Source: Corbicula japonica
Lineage: Eukaryota; Mollusca; Bivalvia; Venerida; Cyrenidae
NCBI GenBank assembly: GCA_038501625.1
Contig: JAZAYU010000009.1
Coordinates: 3,595,001-3,659,000, forward strand
Reading direction: 5' to 3'
Length of the DNA stretch: 64,000 nt
A program made the position numbers and the translations under genes. The notes below the pieces were generated by a model, which worked only from the letters and a program-made list of their open reading frames with translations, was not told the origin of the DNA and ran no database searches. Numbering within the stretch: the stretch's first letter is position 1; every line of letters starts with the position of its first letter. Shown here piece by piece: positions 1 through 12,500 of the stretch.

Positions 1-243
1 ACACTGATGCCCCCACTGCTACAATAACATTTGTAACAAAGGGCCATAACTCTAGTAAAAATGGTCGCAGGAAAAGATCTTTTCTTAAAGATCATCTACA
101 CATCCCGCTTGATCATATGTGTAAGTTTGAAAGAAATCCGCCCAAAAGTTAATGAGGAGCTGATGTCACAAGATTGGGGGTGGGTGGGGGGAGGAACAAT
201 TCTTTATTTAACTCTATATGCCTCCCCTCTCTGTGGGGGCATA
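1..243 (-). mobile_element. HTE-3 copy (one-unit form, 3' end cut by window start)
   Basis: Minus-oriented. The 5' hairpin ATGCCTCCCC...GTGGGGGCAT is near 220-242, followed by one core unit (CATAACTCTAGTAAAAATGG) and the GATGCCCCCACTGC 3' region at the left edge. Same family as 9086-10362 and 37991-39372. Confidence 0.7.
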
Positions 244-466
244 AAAAGAAAGAAAATTTATATGTCTAATGTGTTTCAAAATGTAATCATGTTGTGACTC
301 ACTACCCAATAGATATAAAACTGTTAAATATTTAAATTGTAAAGATTTATGTATTCAGAGACACTAAAATATGATATAATTACATATATAACACAAATAA
401 TTGCTTTAAATATCTGCAATATAAAGCAGGTGTGAACATGCTTCTTTGTGTGACGAAAAGTCCTAC

Positions 467-525
467 CACATGTTCTACGGTGCATCCTCTTCTTAAAATT
501 AGGCCACCTTCAAAATCTGGAGGCT
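467..525 (-). CDS. DRG2: DRG2 coding exon 12 (start of TGS domain)
   Basis: Encodes E plus [19 protein letters not shown] (residues 298-317), the opening of the C-terminal TGS domain. Acceptor TGTTTTCCAG, donor GTG|GTAGGA, phase 0. The final exon, expected to encode about 46 residues ending near the C-terminus, is not present in bases 1-466. Confidence 0.95.
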
Positions 526-3500
526 CTGGAAAACAGAAATAATTGCATGATAAATAGGGATGACAACAAGTAGTATAATTGGTACTCAAGTATTCGGATA
601 ATCTTCCAATCAAGTAGATTAATACCGACTTTGGAAGTGATTGAATGCTTTATGGTTTTCCAAATCTAATCTTTCATCTTTAATATAAATAAAGATAAAT
701 GAAAAAGAAAATGATGTTGTTTTGTTTTATTTTTCATTAGTATTTTGTTATTTTTATTATATTTTAAAACGAAATAAATAAAAGTATTCAGCACATGTAT
801 GAAAGAAATGTACATTTTTTTAAGAATGTGATACTGAACATTACCATAGTTTTCCTTTTTTTTATATATATATTCATAAATTGGTTCGCTTCATTCACCA
901 GTCAAAAAGTCAAGATTTTCCCCGAAGTGCAAGTTTAACTAATCAATGATTTTAGTGGATAGTCCTGATTTTCTCCTGGTAGCTGAAGATAACTGACAAA
1001 CAATATTTCTCACTTACTAGACAGAAAAATCTCTATTTTTAGCCGTGTGAGATTTCCTTATCTCGCATGGGCTTATCTAACACTCCGCGTGCTCGCGTAC
1101 TTTCGTATTATTGCGCACCGTATTAATTGAGCACTTTCATTATTGATTTAGACTACGTCATGATGCTTATTGCTACGTCATTTAAGTTTATTATGTGACG
1201 TAATTTAACGAACAGAGCAAGCTGTTGATTTTGTTTTATCAGGATTTATTTCAAAAATCATTTGGAAAGTATACACTCGGAGGTTGCTAAAATCTCAACG
1301 CTGGAACTTGGAAGTGTTTATCGTGGTATGAGTGTGAAAATGCTACTTTTTTTTAGAGTGTTTCATTCTTATACCGCTGTTGCGAGCTTCGTTAAACATC
1401 AGGATCTACGAACAAAGTGAATGGAAAATAAAATAGGAAATATACTACTGTTTCATCGGGATATTTCAACTGGTATGTACAATTCATTTTTTTTATTTTG
1501 AATTGTGACGAAATCACGAATGACCTTAAAAATCGCAGATCCGTTATCCGTTTTCAACGGATGAACCAGCTGTTTTCATCAAATGAAAAAAAACGATTCT
1601 TTTCCTTTCTTTTATAAAATTTTGTAACGATATTGTTTTGTTGAAGGCCTTCATGTTAGGGGTGATAAACTTTGACAGGACTGTGTATTCGTGGCTGATT
1701 TACCGTTCCTACTGGAAGTTACGCAAAAGAAATAGTTCTCTAAAATTCTTACGTTTTTTTTTTAATTTTAAAGAATTTTATTTAAATCTTCAAGAAGTAA
1801 GTGAGAAAAATAATCAATCATTGGTATTCGGCGAAGATCGCGGTATCCCAACCCTCGGGCAATGCTTTCCAGACGGAAACTCGGCACAGCCTCGTTTCCG
1901 TCTGGAAAGCATTACCCTCGGGTTGGGATACCTCGATCTTCGCCGAATACCAATGATAGATTCTCTTTATCTATGCTATCAAAACATTGCTAATTGACAT
2001 AAGTTACAAGTGCAAATTGGGACCCTAATTTAACATTTGAAATCAGAAATCAATTTCACAGAGTTAATTGCGTCACCTGCTGGGATTAAATGTATGGCAT
2101 GTTGGGCCATATACACCTTTTTAATTGTTTAACACTGAATATGCAACAGAATAAAAACAAAACTAATGGATTTCATTTTTTATTTTAAAATTATACAAGT
2201 ACTCGAGTAGCTGATTTAGTATTCAATACTCAGATGATGGATCAAGTACTGGGTTACTCAAGTACTCGTTGCCATCTCTAATAATAAATAAACATGTTAA
2301 GTTTGCACATGTTTGATCACATATCTACAACTGTTCCTTGATTCACATAATATTACAACATCCTGTTTTCTCACTTACTAGAGAGAAAGTGTGAGATTTC
2401 CTAATCCTTCGTGACCTCATTCGTAACTCCGCTTGCACATGTACTTTTGTATTATTGCACAACATATTGACTGAGCACTCTTCTTACAGATTTAGACTAG
2501 GTCATGATGCTAATTACTACGTCATTTATTAAGCTAATTTGTGACATAATGAAGAGACTGTTTACTTTTTCAAACAGAGCAAGTTGTCTATTTTGTTGTT
2601 TTTTTTTCAGGACTTTGTTCAAAAATCATTTGGAAAGGATACAGTAGCAATTTGATAAATTCTGAATGCTAGAAGAGTTTTCAGTAGCACCTACCTCCTC
2701 GCTTTTTAGTATAAACTCTGACCAAAGCCAGTTTTGCCCATAATGTTTCTAGAAGACAGTCAAGATTCAGTTTCATATTGCAACTGAAAAACAAAAACAG
2801 CTGTATTACTAGATGTTTTTTGTGAAAAACGCATGTCTCCCCCCTGCGCCGCCCCCCCCCCCCCCCCCTGCGCGCCCAGACCCCTGTGACCTTGACCTTT
2901 GACCTACTGATCCCATAATCAATAGGGTTCTTCTACTCAATAAGGGCTATTACCCTATTTAGTTTGAATGCTCTGGGTCAAGCGGTACTCCAGTAATTGA
3001 CCGGATACGGTTTTTACTCTTCGGGCCCCTGTGACCTTGACCTTTGACCTACTGACCCCAAAATCAATAGGAGTCCTCTACTCAATAAGGACATCCATCG
3101 TATGAAGTTTGAATGGTCTGGGTAAAATAGAACTCCTATTATTGACTGGAAACGGTTTTCACTCTTCAGGCCCCTGTGACCTTGACCTTTGACCTACTGA
3201 CCCCAAAATCAATAGGGTTCTTCTAATCAAAAAGGGCTATCACCCTATGAATTTTGAAGGCTGTGGGTCAAACGGTACTCCAGTTATTGAGCAGAAACAG
3301 TTTTCACTCTTCAGGCCCCTGTGACCTTGACCTTTGACCTACTGACCCCAAAATCAATAGGGTTCTTCTACTCTATAATGGCTATCAACCTATGAAGTTT
3401 GAAGTCCCTGGGTCAAAGGGTACTCAAGTTATGGAGCAGAAACGGTTTTCACTCTTCGGGCCACTGTGACCTTGACCTTTGACCTACTGACATCAAAATC

Positions 3501-6500
3501 AATAGGGTTCTTCTACTCAATAAGGGCTGTCATCCTATGAAGTTTGAAGGCTCTGGGTCAAAGGGTACTCAAATTATTGAGCGGAAACCGTTTTCACTCT
3601 TCGGGCCCCTGTGACCTTGACCTTTGACCTACTGACCCCAAAATCAGTAGGGTTCTTCTACTTAATAAGGGCTATCACCCTATGAAGTTTGAAGGCTCTG
3701 GGTCAAAGGGTACTCAAATTATTGAGCGGAAACAGTTTTCACTCTTCGGGTCACTGTGACCCTGACCTTTGACCTACTGACCCCAAAATCAATAGGGTTC
3801 TTTTACTCAATAAGGGCTGTCATCCTATGAAGTTTGAAGGCTCTGCATCGAAAGGTACTTGAGTTATTGAGTGGAAACAGTTTTCACTCTTCGGGTCACT
3901 GTGACCTTGACCTTTGACCTACTGACCCCAAAATCAATAGGGTTCTTCTACTCAATAAGGGCTATCACCCTATGAAGTTTGAAGGCTCTGGGTCAAAGGG
4001 TACGGAGTGGAAACGAAGTGTGACAGACGGAGTGACGGACAGAGGGACAGGGCAAAAACAATATGTCTCCCCCAGAGTGGGGGAGACATAATAACCAAAC
4101 ACTGCTCTCTGCAACAGCAATATGTGCCACAAGAAAATGCCCTTTATAATGTATATTTGTGATGTTTTTCATATAGATAGAGAAAATATTATTCAATCTA
4201 GGAATTTACTTTGATTTGTTCACTATTCCTTGAAAGTGAACAATAAACATGCAATGTTGTAACATAAAGTTTTCTAGGTTTGATTGATTTGTATGTTATG
4301 CACTCAAAACATGGGAAACTTTATTTTAATAAACAAACCCCTAAAAAATAAATATTCAAGCCATCTATACATATTAAAAATTGTCGAGAAAACTGTAAAG
4401 TATTAGTTATTTTTTAATTCACATCTCTTTGCTTTTTCACTTGAAACATACCTTGTGTATGTAACAAATAATAAAAGCTTACCTTACAACAACAGAATCC
4501 TTCTGTCTAGCTAATCTGTCAACTTCTTCTATCGATACCTGATCTATTTTATTATATACCTGTAAAATACACAGAGTACAATGTGTCAGACCTACAGAGA
4601 CTGCGTTAAACATGTTTTCAAACATTTTGAAATGTCAAAGTATTTGATACTTTTAAGTTAATGGGGTCCTAACGATATACAGAGTTACCTCCCATTGAGA
4701 GTAGCTTCCCTTGCTGATCAGGTAGTTCCGGTTTAGAAGCGGTAATAAAGCGTAGCATTAAAAGTGTAGATAAAAAGTCAATTGGTGCTTTAAAGTTAAA
4801 AGCATTGTCGAATTAACCAACTAGATGGGTGTTCAGTTGAACACTTGTGTCGCCCTCTGGTACAAGTTCAAAAAGGGGCATAACTTTGTGGCATGTGACC
4901 TTGACCTAAAGATTCTGGTATCATGAAGACCGTGCTGTTGTAAGCAATATATTTTGAAAGTTTGATGAAGAAATGTCAAGAAATGACAAAGTTATAGCCA
5001 ACGTTAAGTTTTCGTGACGAAAAAGGGACAAAACTCCATCAAAAGTGACCTTGACCTAAAGAATTTGGCATCATCATGACAGTGTTGTCATAAGCAGTAT
5101 GACTTGAAAGTTTGATGAAGAAATATTAAGAAATGTCAAAGTTATAGCCAATGTTAAGTTTTCGTGACGAAAAAGGGGCATAACTCCATCAAATGTGACC
5201 TTGACCTAAAGAATTGGGCATCATCATGACCGTGTTGTCATAAGCAGTATAATTTGAAAGTTTGATGAATAAATATTAAGAAATGGCAAAGTTATAGCCA
5301 ACGTTAAATTTTCGTGACGGACGGACGGACGGACAAAGCGATCCCTATGTATCGCCATTTCTTCGAAAGGGCGGCACAAAAAATTGTGAAACAGGCATCA
5401 TCTATTTGTAAATTGATTTAATGAAAATTTACTTATTAACTGGCATAGAAATAATAGCTTTTTTTAAAAACTTTCACTTTAAGTATTCAGCCAATCACCA
5501 TTAAGTCATGCAAACAATGCTTATTAAGAAAAGGGCCTGGTGTTTTATGACCATGTTACGTAATCTAAATAGCAAGACCAGGTTTTACCAGCTGGAGGTG
5601 TGATAAAGGCCTTTTGAAGTTCAGTTGTAGATTTGTAAGAGGTTGAAAACGTTGCTTGTTGAGGGTTAAGGTGTTGTTTTAGGAAACTGGCTAGAGATTA
5701 AATATTCTAATTAATTGTCACAATGTTGTTTGAGAACCGAGACATTGATTATTTGATATTGGCAACTCAAAATCTCCGAACTGAATTATATAAAAAAAAA
5801 GCACTCTGGAAAGTTTTACCCAAACATATATTTATTTAATGAGTTAAAATTGATAGTAAAACTAAATGAACTAAAAAAATTCAGGAATAAAGAGAACAAA
5901 TGTGAAAACATTATGAAACAATGTTTCAATATGTTCTAAATCGTATAATAATAAGAAAGAACTTTTTGGAAAAAAGAGCAGTATATTGACAATACGTCAA
6001 TAAGAACATGGCACACATCTATGAACTGAATGGTTTGCATTCATTTGTAGGAAAAGGTTCCGGGTTATTTAAAAAATCTATTAAATTCCTGGCAAAATAT
6101 GTTGCATGGGCATGAAAGAACATGTATAAAAGTGAACGGGCGTTTCATTGGCATAACTTTATTTCATATTATGTGTTATAAATTTTACTACCTTTTTAAG
6201 GTTTTCTAACTTTTCTTGTGCTCAAATCTGCCATTTTTGAGCATAAGAAATGCGAATTTTTTACCCTTCATTAGTTACCGAAGGGTCGAAGATAACAATG
6301 TTAATCACAAACCTCTCCAACGGATTAAAATGGTTAGAAGAAAATTTAAATATTATGCGCTGCACTATAAAAAACTATCTATTTTTCCATTCAATGATAA
6401 TAATCAGACGTTTTTATGCATTATGCTGATCTCTGACCAACCAGACCCTATTAAAACGTATTTGAAAGCACCACGGATGACTACTGCGTTACAAAGGGAG

Positions 6501-9500
6501 GTAACTTATGACAGAATATAGGGATAACTCTGTATATTGGTAGGACCCCATTTAAATGGTAATACTCAGAATTCAGTGGCATGTTTTCAAAACTTATCAC
6601 AATGTGCAAAACAAAATTACATGGTTCCATTCAAACCTCATACATTTGTATTTTGTTTTCAAATATTTGATCATTATTTCTGCAATTTTTACAGACCATT
6701 GTTAAAAGAGTTTCCTGTTTTCTTATTAACATGCTTTTTTGTGTCACTAATTGTTAATTTGGTACTTTATTATTTATGTTTTGCTGGGACAAATTTTCAA
6801 CCAGAAGCTCAACATTACATACAAGTATTCCTTTATGCATTTGTTCGTGCAGTGTTTTTTTTTTTTCAATGCAATTATGTTACATGGTTTAATTTCACTA
6901 AAATTTAAATTGCTGAATTTGGTCTAGCTAGAAATATGCTAAATTTCACCCAAATACTTACAAAAAGACATGGCAATTAAAATCAGATCCTATAGACTTA
7001 CATATAGGCATGGCATGTAAACTTACATAAAGACATGTCATGTAAACTTACATAAAGACATGGCATGTAAACTTACACGAGGACATGGCATGTAGACTTA
7101 CATGTAAACTTACATCAGGACATGGCATGTAAACTTACATGAGGACTTAGCATGTAAAATTACATAAAGACACAGCATTTAGACTTACATAAAGACACGG
7201 CATGTAAACTCGTCCTCCAACAACTACATCTATAAATTCTTCAGCTGTACAATCTTCCCGGAACACTACTTCAGCATTAAATAGTTATGATCAACTGTTA
7301 AGGCTCACATCTGTTAACTTTCTGTGTAGAAATTGAAAATACTCTTTCCATGAACACAAAAAAATTGTCTATACGAGAAAAATCTTTATGCATGGCTTTT
7401 ACCAAAATTTGGGTTATGCAAAGTGATCCCTATGTATCGCCTTTTCTTTGAAATAGTGACTCAAAATCTGACAACAGAAAAACTTAATTTCATGGAGAAT
7501 GGCATACCATATAAAACTGATCAAAACTGAACCACTAAAACTAGGATCTGAAATCTACTTATCTAACATTTGTTACCTTGGCTGTTCAATTCCATTAAAG
7601 TGTAATTTGCATATTATAGCCTAATGTACAAAGATTACACATGAATGGACAAAGATAAAAACAAGAATGTACACAAATTAAACAATCTTCATATTCTTCA
7701 AGGATACTATATTCATGTAAGATGAGCTGTACCATTTTTTCATTGGTTTTTGTGAGAGGAACGGTCGAGTTAAATGATAGTCCTCCACCTTTCTTCGGCT
7801 GAAAAAATGCAAGAAGCACAGTTGCAATAGCAATAGAATAAAGTATTGATATACGATGTCCTGGCTCTTTGTTCACCAAACAATTTGACGCTGACTCATT
7901 GTTAGCCGATATTGAATATTGACCAACTGGCTTCAGCTCAGGTTGAAAACGGACAGAAACAATACAAAATAAAAAAAGATTTTTTTTCATTCTTAAATAA
8001 GGAATTTGAGTTAAAGTTAAATCAGCGATTAAAACCAACAAACTGTACTGCACTCATGTGCAGATTTATTTGATATTTGCTAAAACCATGTTTATTTAAG
8101 AAAGAAAAAAGGAGTTTTCATTTTCTTTGTTTTGCATTGCTTTTCGAGGTTAATAAACCAGTGCCTAAGGTTATAAAACTGAGCATGGAAACCAGTCTCA
8201 AATCTCAGCCAATCAGATACTTGAGATTTGAGACTGGTTTCTAATCTCAGTTTTATAACATTGGCACCAGATATTCAATTGAGACTCAGTTTGGCCGTCA
8301 ATGCTTTTGAAGTATCTTCATTAAGGGATGTTTTGCATTTACCTGAAAAAACGTTTTACTGATATTGTTAGAATTAATTATAAATAGTATTTGCAAATTT
8401 GAAACTGATATCACTAAAACTAAAGAAATTATTTTATGTTACTAAGTTTCAAATCTTTTCAGACTTGTCAAGAAAATAGTGCATGAACTCTTAAATTTTA
8501 ATTATTTGTTTTAAGCTAGCAAGAACATAACATAATTATATTATCCTTCTTACTTTGTAATAAATGTTTGGTCTAGCTCTGTTCAGTCGTATACCAACAC
8601 TCTCCAACTCAGCTGTTAAAAGCTCCCTGGAAAAAACAATAATGTGTCACACAGGTCAGAAATAACCTAACAAATCAAAAAGCGAACAGTGCAGATCCTG
8701 ATTAGAAGGCATGGATGTGCTGGCTGATCTGGATCTACACTGTTCACCCAAGCAATAAAGGTGTGTCTATGGAGGAAAGGGTTAACCAGAATTAAGGTTG
8801 GAAAACAATGGTTTGCGCAGAAAACATACACATCAAACATATCAAACATAAGTACCTACTTTTGAACATCCTTTTTGGTAGCATCAATCATCATGATGAC
8901 CAAATCTGCAGTGCGAGCAACAGCTATCACCTGTCTTCCTCGACCCTTACCTACAGCACACATGTAAGATTAACATTTCTACAAAAATTACTGATCATGG
9001 CATGTTAACAACTTCACAATTTATATGAATGAAATTCAACAATACCTTAAGGCTTTACTTTACTTCTGTATGAATTGGTAAACTAGACTGTGTCCTCAGG
9101 ACACTGATGCCCCCACTGCTGCAACAACATTTGTTACAAAATTTTGTACCAGGTATTAACAACATGTGGTGATCATGATTAGTAAATGAGGAGTAAGTGC
9201 CACAAAATTTAATAACTAACATAAACGAAGGGCCATAACTCTGGTGAAAATTGTTGCAAGACAATGTCCTTTACAACAATCTTCACATCATGTCCAATCA
9301 TCTGTGCAAGTTTGAAAGAAATCAGCTAAATAGAAAATGTGGAGTTGATGCCACAAAATTTTGTAAGTGAAATAAACAAAGGGCCATAACTGTGGTAAAA
9401 ATGGCTGCAGGAAAAAATCTTTTCTTTATGATCATCTACCCATCCAGCTTGATAATGTGTGCAAGTTATAAAGAAATCTGTCCAAAAGTAAATGGGGAGT

Positions 9501-12500
9501 TAATGCCACAAGATATTATTACTGAAAAAAAACAATGGGCCATAACTCTGGTAAAAATGGTCACACGAAAAAATCCTTTCTTCACTATCATCTACACATC
9601 TTGCTTCATCATCTGTGCAAGTTTGCAAGAAATCCCCCTTGTAGTTTAAGAGAAAATGACGCCACAAGATTAAATTACTGAAATTAACAAAGGGCCATAA
9701 CTCTGGTAAAAATGGTCGCACGAAAAAATCCTTTCTTCACAATCATCTACACATCCTGCTTCATCATCTGTGCAAGTTTGCAAGAAATCCCCCTAGTAGT
9801 TTAGGAGTAGTTGACGCCACAAGATTTAATTACTGAAATTAACAAAGGGCCATAACTCTGCTTAAAATGGTCGCAGGAAAAATCCTTTCTTCACGATCAT
9901 CTACACATCCTGCTTGATCATCTGTGCAAGTTTGAAAGAAATCCGCCTTATAGTTTAGGAGGAGTTGACGCCACAAGATTTAACTACTGAAATTAACAAA
10001 GGGCCATAACTCTGGTAAAAATAGTCGGAAGAAAAAATCCTTTCTTCACGATTATCTACACATCCTGCTTGATCATCTGTGCAAGTTTGAAAGAAATCTG
10101 CCTTATAGTTTAGGAGGAGTTGACGCCACAAGATTTAACTACTGAAATTAACAAAGGGCCATAACTCTGGTAAAAATAGTCGGAGGAAAAAATCCTTTCT
10201 TTATGATCATCTACACATCCTGCTTGATCATCTGTGCAATTTTGAAAGAAATCCGCCTTATAGTTTAGGAGGAGTTGATGCCACAAGATTTGGGGACGTA
10301 CGGACGTACAGACGGACGGACGAGTGCAACACTATATGCCTCCCACTTTGTGGGGGCATAAAAAAACAAGAGGGCCATGATGGCCCTATATCGCTCACCT
10401 GAGTACAAAAGTACTCTCTGCTTGTGGTTTCAGACAAGAAGATTTTTAAAGTTTTGCCTATACAAGTCTATGTAAAATGAAGTGACCCCTGGTGCGGGGC
10501 CAATTTTGACCCCAGGAAAATAATTTGAACAATCTTTGTAGAGTTCCAATAGAGGATGCTAAATGCCAAATATCTAAGCTCTAGGCCTTGTGGTTTCAGA
10601 CAAGAAGATTTTTAAAGTTTTGCCTATACAAGTCTATATAAAATGAAGTGACCCCTGGGGCGGGGCCAATTTTGACCCCAGGGAAATCATTTGAACAATC
10701 TTTGTAGAGTTCCACTAGAGAGTGCTAAATGCCAAATATCTAAGCTCTAGGCCTTGTGGTTTCAGACCAGAAGATTTTTAAAGTTTTTCCTATATAAGTC
10801 TATGCAAAATGAAGTGACCCCTGGGGTGGGGCCAATTTTGACCCCAGGGAAATCATTTGAACAATATTTGTAGAGTTCCACTAGAGGATGCTTAATGCCA
10901 AATATCTAAGCCGTAGGCCTTGTGGTTTCAGACAAGAAGATTTTTAAAGTTTTTCCTATACAAGTCTTTATAAAATGAAGTGACCCCTGGGGCGGGGCCA
11001 ATTTAGACCCCTGGGAAATAATTTGAACAATCTTTGTAGAGTTCCACTAGAGGATGCTAAATGCCAAATATCTAAGCTCTAGGCCTTGTGGTTTCAGACA
11101 AGAAGATTTTTAAAGTTTTACCTATATAAGTCTATGTAAAATGAAGTGACCCCTGGGGCGGGGCCAATTTTGACCCCAGGGAAATAATTTGAACAATCAT
11201 TGTAGAGTTCCACTAGAGGGTGCTAAATGCCAAATATCTAAACTCTAGGCCTTGTGGTTTCAGACAAGAAGATTTTTAAAGTTTTTCCTTAGTATACAAG
11301 TCTTTATAAAATGAAGTGACCCCTGGGGCGGGGCCAATTTTGACCCCAGGGGAATAATTTGAACAATCTTTGTAGAGTTCCAATAGAGGATGCTAAATGC
11401 CAAATATCTAAGCTCTAGGCCTTGTGGTTTCAGACAAGAAGATTTTTAAAGGTTTGCCTATATAAGTCTATGTAAAATGAAGTGACCCCTGGGGCGGGGC
11501 CAATTTTGACCCCAGGGAAATAATTTGAACAAACTTTGTAGAGTTCCACTAGAGGATGCTAAATGCCAAATATCTAAGCTCTAGGCCTTGTGGTTTCAGA
11601 CAAGAAGATTTTTAAAGTTTTTCCTATATAAGTCTATGTAAAATGAAGTGACCCCTGGGGCGGGGCCAATTTTGACCCCAGGGAAATAATTTGAACAAAC
11701 TTTGTAGAGTTCCACTAGAGGATGCTAAATGCCAAATATCTAAGCTCTAGGCCTTGTGGTTTCAGACAAGAAGTTTTTAAAGTTTTTCCTTTCGGTTGCC
11801 ATGGCAACCAGAGTTCTGCATGGAATTGATTTCTTTGAACAACTTTGGAAGAGCTTCATGCAAGGAACATCCGTGGCAAGTTTCGTCAACTTTGGCCCAG
11901 GGGTTTAAGAGGAGATGTTGTTTAAAGCAAAAATTGACGACGGACGACGCACGACGGACACAGGGCGATCCTAAAAGCTCACCATGAGCACAAGTGCTCA
12001 GGTGAGCTAAAAATCATGAAGGCACAATACAATGTCAGGAAATAACAGACATGTCGCAGTTGTTGGATAAATAGCAATTCTGTCTCTTGCAATTTTGCAA
12101 GTGTGTCATATAATTTTTGCATATATGACACACTTTAAGAATCACAAAGAGGAAAATCACAGAATGAATGAATTAGGAAATGCTGACTAACCTGATAGAA
12201 GATTTAACATCTTGCCTACTATAAAAAAAGCTTTTTGCTTGCAGTCTGAGACTTTATTATTAAAGATTAAAGGGTTCATAAGCTTAACCCTTTCCTGTAC
12301 AGACTCACCTTTATTGCTAGGGCAAACAGTTTAGATCCAGATCAGCCGGCACATCCATGCCGTCTGATCAGGATCTAAACTGTTCGCTTTTTGATTCATT
12401 AGGTTATTTCTGACCAAAATACGACCAGTGCAGATCCTGATCAGACGGCATGGATGTGCCGGCTGATCTGGATCTACAATGGTCGCACATGCGTAAAAAT

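Larger units (their letters stand above)
555..2280. mobile_element. hAT-like non-autonomous element in the last DRG2 intron of the window
   Basis: Ends TAGGGATGACAAC and GTTGCCATCTCTA form inverted repeats continuing through CAAGTACTCGAGTA-like sequence. Flanked by 8-bp duplications ATGATAAA (547-554) and ATAATAAA (2281-2288), 7 of 8 matching, as expected for hAT. No transposase recognised. Carries a long hairpin (1818-1956) and CRE-like TACGTCA motifs. Lies just upstream of the DRG2 exon 12 acceptor. Confidence 0.75.

Noticed and set aside
1638..1997. 119-codon plus-strand ORF
   Set aside because: Spans the palindrome 1818-1956 inside a hAT-like element; no family resemblance.
7000..7190. 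CRISPR-like array of 25-bp repeats
   Set aside because: Contiguous units with no unique spacers, in an animal intron; it is a minisatellite.
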